From the NCBI RefSeq assembly GCF_018131015.1, contig NZ_JAFCJJ010000003.1:1-64000 (forward strand): DNA of 64,000 bases, written 5' to 3'. Source of the stretch: Bradyrhizobium diazoefficiens. Its GTDB lineage: Bacteria > Pseudomonadota > Alphaproteobacteria > Rhizobiales > Xanthobacteraceae. A program made the position numbers and the translations under genes. The notes beneath the pieces are model-generated. The model had not been told where the DNA came from and ran no database searches. It saw only the letters and a list, made by a program, of their open reading frames with translations. Of the stretch, positions 58,832 to 64,000 are shown in pieces. Within the stretch, counting starts at the first letter, position 1; each line of letters begins with the position of its first letter.

Positions 58832-59962
58832 ATGGAATGGACGCATCGTCTTGCGGGGCTGGCTTGCGCCGGTCTTCTGCTATCCCCGGTCAGTGCCTTG
58901 GCGGGTCCCAAGGTAGTGTCCGGTCCGGGCGCCGATCCCGGGTGTTTCAAGCCTTGGTCCAGCCAGACCAAGTTCTTCCAGTGGGATAAGAAGCCCGGGC
59001 CTTACAAGATTGCCCTCGTCAACGGCTTCGTCGGCAACACCTGGCGCATCCAGATGGTGAAGACGGCAAAGGCTTTCGCCGAACAGCCGGGCATCAAGGA
59101 GCACATCAAGGAGTTCAAGGTGGTCTCGACTGGCACCGATGTTGCGGCGCAACTCGGCGCGATGGAAGACTTCATCAACCAGGGCTTTGACGGCATCGTC
59201 ACCATCGCCGTGGCTCCCGACGGCTTCGACCGCATCATCCGTCTCGCCGACAAGAACAACGTGGTGGTCGTTCCCTTCGACAACATCCTCGACACCGACA
59301 AGGTGATGATGGTCAACGAGGACCAGAAGGAAATGGGCCGTATGTCGGCGAAATGGATCATGGATGAGAGTGGCAAGAAATCCGGCGACATCCTGGAGGT
59401 CCGTGGGCTTCCCGGAAATTCCGTCGACCGTGACCGCCATCTCGGCTTCCGCGAGGTCATGGAAGCGCCCGGCAACAGCTTCAAGATCACCGAGGTGGTC
59501 GGCAATTGGGATACCGGCACCTCGCAGAAGGTGACGGCCGACGCGCTTGCGGTGCACGGCAAATTCGATGGCGTTTTCACGCAGGGTGGCTCCGACGGCA
59601 CCGTGCAGGCGATGATGTCGGCCAAGCATCCCTTCGTGCCGATGTCGGGCGAAGGCGAGAACGAGTATCGCAAGCAGATCGCCGATCATGCCAAGGACGG
59701 CCTCAAGGGCATGTCCTACGGTCAGTCGCCGGCCCTGGTTGCCATCGCGATGAAGGCCGCGATCTCTGCGCTGCAGGGCAATCCCATGCCGCAGCTGATC
59801 TCGATCCCGATTCCGGTCGCGACCTACAAGGATCTCAAGCCCGGCACCAACTACTGGCCGGATCTCAACGCCAATTTCTTCGCGCCGAACCAGTTCACGC
59901 CCTGTGGCGTGAATTTCACGGCGCCGGAGATCATGTCGCAAAGCGAAAAGAACACCCAGTGA
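58832..59962 (+). CDS. Sugar-type ABC substrate-binding protein
   Basis: This 376-residue periplasmic protein has a signal peptide (cleavage near ALAGP) and the RbsB/type-2 periplasmic-binding fold: IALVNGFVGNTWRIQMVKTAK, EDFINQGFDGIVTIAVAPDGF, NNVVVVPFDNILD, and TQGGSDGTVQAMM. It heads a four-gene importer operon. Ligand unknown; ribose-, xylose- or polyol-type are all possible. Confidence 0.9.
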   Translation: MEWTHRLAGLACAGLLLSPVSALAGPKVVSGPGADPGCFKPWSSQTKFFQWDKKPGPYKIALVNGFVGNTWRIQMVKTAKAFAEQPGIKEHIKEFKVVSTGTDVAAQLGAMEDFINQGFDGIVTIAVAPDGFDRIIRLADKNNVVVVPFDNILDTDKVMMVNEDQKEMGRMSAKWIMDESGKKSGDILEVRGLPGNSVDRDRHLGFREVMEAPGNSFKITEVVGNWDTGTSQKVTADALAVHGKFDGVFTQGGSDGTVQAMMSAKHPFVPMSGEGENEYRKQIADHAKDGLKGMSYGQSPALVAIAMKAAISALQGNPMPQLISIPIPVATYKDLKPGTNYWPDLNANFFAPNQFTPCGVNFTAPEIMSQSEKNTQ

Positions 59963-60026
59963 CAGAACTGGCGATGCCATGCTGGCGGCCCGGCCTCGGC
60001 CGGGCCGCCGCTGCGTGAGCCGCAAC

Positions 60027-61560
<1,534 letters not shown>

Positions 61561-61568
<8 letters not shown>

Positions 61569-62673
61569 CGATCTCGCCATCCGCGTCCGCCAGAACGTTG
61601 GCATCGTCACCGCGGTCCTGTTGTTCTGCATCCTCTATGTCCTCTACAACCTCGCGCATCCCAAGGGCTTCTCCTCGGCCGTTCTGGTGCAGAACAGCGA
61701 CGAGATCTTTGCGCTTGCCATGCTGGCGATGGCCCAGACCGTCCCGGTGCTGGCATCGGGGCTCGATCTGTCGGTCGGTGCCGTCATGACCATGGTGGGC
61801 TGCTTTGCGAGCTATCTGCTCACGGGAACGGCGGCAGGCGCGCCGCTGCATCTCGATATCTTCGGCCTGCATCTGTTCCTCGGCAGCTTTCCCGGCGGCA
61901 TCAGTGGCATCCTGCTCGGGATCGTCGTGTGCCTCGCCATCGGCGCGGCCGCCGGCTTCGTCAATGGCTGCGTGGTCGTCTATGGACGCATCCAGCCGAT
62001 CATCGCGACGCTTGCCACCGGCGCGGTCTATATCGGCATCGCGCTGTTCCTGCGGCCGACGCCGGGCGGCAAGATCGACGAGGATCTCAACTGGGCGCTG
62101 ACCAATTCGCTCGGCGATTTCGCCCAGACCGTGCACATCTTCGACGACGGCGCGGCAGGCTGGTTTGCGCCGTTGGCCTGGATCCCGGTGCCCTTCGTGC
62201 TGCTCGTCCTGATCGCGCTGCTGGTCTGGATGCCGTTCCGCCGCTCCGTTCTCGGCCGTGCCGTCTACGCGGTCGGCTCGGCCGAAGGCGCCGCCTACAT
62301 GTCGGGGCTGCCGATCGACCGCGCCAAGATCGCGGCCTTCACGCTCGCCGGGTTCTTCGCCGGCTGCGGCGGGCTGTTCCTCGCCATCCAGACCTCCTCG
62401 GGCAATGCCGACATTCCGCAGGCCGGCGCCTATACGCTCAACTCCATCGCCTCGGTCGTGATCGGCGGCACCTCGCTGCTCGGCGGCACCGGCAGCGCGA
62501 TCGGCTCGATTTTCGGGGCCATGATCCTGCGCGTGATCTCCTTCTTCTTCCGCATCTTCGACATCGCGCCGCTGCTGCAGCCGCTGTTCGAGGGCCTGAT
62601 CCTGCTGGCGGCGGTCAGCATCGGCGCGCTCGGCGTGCTGCGCGTCAGGAACACGCTGGAGCTGTTCCGATGA
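61561..62673 (+). CDS. Sugar-type ABC permease 1
   Basis: This 370-residue permease of the RbsC group has about ten helices, with QTVPVLASGLDLSVGAVMTMVG, GRIQPIIATLATGAVYIGIAL, and VVIGGTSLLGGTGSAIGSIFGA. A 50-residue loop after helix 5 (PTPGGKIDEDLNWALTNSLG and on) is longer than usual. It overlaps the ATPase gene by eight bases and permease 2 by four, so the genes are tightly coupled. Confidence 0.9.
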
Positions 62674-63629
62674 CGTCAGTGTCGCTCAACCTCTCGCGCG
62701 ACGACCGCCCGATCCTGATCGCGGCGCTGTTCATCCTCGTCATCCTGGTGGCGGGCACCGTCTACACCTTCGCCCGTTTCGGCAGCGCGCCGCTGCTGTC
62801 GCCGACCTATCTGCTGCAACAGCTGCAGATCGGCGCCTTCCTCGGCATCGTCGCGGCCGGCATGATGATCGTGATCCTGATCGCGCAGATCGACCTGTCG
62901 GTGCCGTGGACCCTCGCAGCCGCCGCGATGATGGCAACCTCGATCGGCGGACCGCTCGCTATTCCCGTCGGCCTCGGGATCGGGCTTCTGGTCGGGCTCG
63001 TCAACGGCATCGGCGTTGCTTATTTGCGCGTGCCCTCGATGATCTTCACGCTGGGCGTCAACGCGGTGATGCGCGGCCTGATGGTGGCCCATACCGGCGG
63101 CTATGCGCCGCAGACCGCCGCCACCGACCTGATGCGCTCGCTCGCCGCCGACCGTACGCTCGGCATTCCCAATGCCCTGTTCGTCTGGGCTGCGGTCTCG
63201 GTGCTGGTCGCGATCCTGCTCCAGCGCACGGCGCTCGGGCGTTACATCTACGCCATCGGCAACAAGGAGGCGGCGGCGTACCTGGCTGGCGTCGACACGC
63301 GTCGTGTCACCGTGATCTGCTTCGTCATCTGCGGTGTCGCGGCCGGGCTCGCCGGGGTCCTGCTCGCAGGCTATTCCACGAAAGCCTATCAGGGCATGGG
63401 CGATGCCTATCTGCTGCCGTCGATCGCGGCAGTAGTGATCGGCGGCACCAACATCCTGGGCGGCCGCGGGCGCTATCTCGGCACGCTGGTCGGCGTCGTG
63501 CTGATCGTGCTGCTCAACAGCGTCCTGTCGATCATGGATATGCCGGAAGCCGGCCGGCAGGTGATCTACGGCCTCGTCATCATCTTCATGCTGCTGGTCT
63601 ACGGCCGCGGCGAACGCGTCACGAGCTAG
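62670..63629 (+). CDS. Sugar-type ABC permease 2
   Basis: This 319-residue RbsC-type permease has AQIDLSVPWTLAAAAMMATSI, RVPSMIFTLGVNAVMRGLM, YIYAIGNKEAAAYLAGVDTRRV and IGGTNILGGRGRYLGTLVG. Two different permease genes imply a heterodimeric membrane channel. The ATG at 62670 overlaps the permease 1 stop. Confidence 0.9.
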   Translation: MTSVSLNLSRDDRPILIAALFILVILVAGTVYTFARFGSAPLLSPTYLLQQLQIGAFLGIVAAGMMIVILIAQIDLSVPWTLAAAAMMATSIGGPLAIPVGLGIGLLVGLVNGIGVAYLRVPSMIFTLGVNAVMRGLMVAHTGGYAPQTAATDLMRSLAADRTLGIPNALFVWAAVSVLVAILLQRTALGRYIYAIGNKEAAAYLAGVDTRRVTVICFVICGVAAGLAGVLLAGYSTKAYQGMGDAYLLPSIAAVVIGGTNILGGRGRYLGTLVGVVLIVLLNSVLSIMDMPEAGRQVIYGLVIIFMLLVYGRGERVTS

Positions 63630-63633
63630 GTCG

Positions 63634-63888
63634 ATGGGTGAAGGGAAGCGCGCGTCGTTCGTCGTCGCGCTCGCAGGTTTGGTGGGCTTCGTAATTGGAG
63701 CAGCCGCACTTGGATATGGGGCCTTGGTGGTTGGGGTATCTCTTCTTGCTCATGCGCCGGGAGGTATTCACAGTGACTGGACCGCCGCCGTCCTCATTGG
63801 AACGCTTGTGTGCCTCGGTCTGGGCGGAGTTGCAGGTGGCAAAGGAGCCGTCCGTCTTGTCAAGTCGTGGATTGATCGGACTACGTAA
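63634..63888 (+). CDS. Small two-helix membrane protein
   Basis: An 84-residue protein begins 4 bases after permease 2 and reads MGEGKRASFVVALAGLVGFV, with two Gly/Ala/Val-rich helices (residues ~9-38 and ~50-70) and a charged C-terminus KSWIDRTT. Codon use is less GC-biased than in the permease genes. Function is unknown; it may be cotranscribed with the importer. Bases 63889-64000 hold no gene visible here. Confidence 0.6.
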   Translation: MGEGKRASFVVALAGLVGFVIGAAALGYGALVVGVSLLAHAPGGIHSDWTAAVLIGTLVCLGLGGVAGGKGAVRLVKSWIDRTT

Positions 63889-64000
63889 CTTCCCAGATTA
63901 GCCGTCACATGCGCCGTCGTAAGGGCGAACCCGCAGACCGATCTTCGACCATCTTGGGATGTCTCGAGCCGACATCGGGGCACGGGTTCGCGAACAGCTA

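Overview
The window looks like a chromosomal segment of a Bradyrhizobium-type alphaproteobacterium (Rhizobiales). I infer this from the high GC content, the strong third-position GC bias that opens long antisense frames, the gene families present, and the short palindromic repeats with GATGCCCGGG-type arms typical of such genomes. No tRNA, rRNA, CRISPR array, prophage or intact insertion sequence is visible.

Layout. 0.2-2 kb: serB and miaA, divergent with only 11 bases between them. 2.1-9.3 kb: a branched-chain amino acid locus with a promoter, a 21-codon Ile/Leu/Val leader peptide and an attenuator, then ilvB, a threonine dehydratase, ilvN/ilvH, a methyltransferase, two exporter-type membrane proteins and ilvC. 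9.3-13.9 kb: an SDR dehydrogenase, a TetR repressor divergent from a ferric-reductase-like membrane protein with two matching palindromes between them, and a membrane sulfatase. 13.9-25.2 kb: three ABC importers (osmoprotectant type, nitrate/sulfonate type with an inserted cupin gene, and a complete branched-chain amino acid LIV type), with a Nudix gene between. 25.2-32.8 kb: PPK2, a DUF3551 protein, a metallo-beta-lactamase-fold hydrolase, a HELLH putative metalloprotein, a large MscS channel and an NAD-type malic enzyme.

33.0-38.8 kb is the most interesting part. A BlaI-type repressor and an M56/BlaR1-type membrane protease form an operon. The protease has a very unusual external region: two DUF3471-like units, a duplicated ~95-residue domain, and between those copies a segment resembling the von Hippel-Lindau (VHL) beta domain. 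A DUF1800-DUF1501 pair follows. The same TGTAG-N2-(C/T)TACA palindrome stands before both operons, which suggests one signalling regulon of unknown purpose.

38.8-47.3 kb: small conserved proteins, an RlpA-like lipoprotein, a fusion of a Baeyer-Villiger-type monooxygenase with an esterase, a carboxylesterase homologue that has lost its catalytic serine, a DODA-type dioxygenase and a SemiSWEET transporter. 47.3-50.1 kb is an accessory stretch of small, mostly unrecognised genes with a repeated GTCCG...GGGTCA motif in the spacers. 50.1-52.8 kb: glgC-glgA. 53.1-57.1 kb: a Gly/Tyr-rich secreted protein, a CmcJ/NvfI-family protein, a second RlpA-like protein, a Gfo/Idh/MocA oxidoreductase and small proteins. 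57.1-63.9 kb: an orphan LIV-type binding protein and a complete sugar-type ABC importer.

Coordinates include stop codons. Starts were chosen by ribosome binding site, gene overlap and family-typical N-termini. Family names rest on motifs read by eye; no searches were run.
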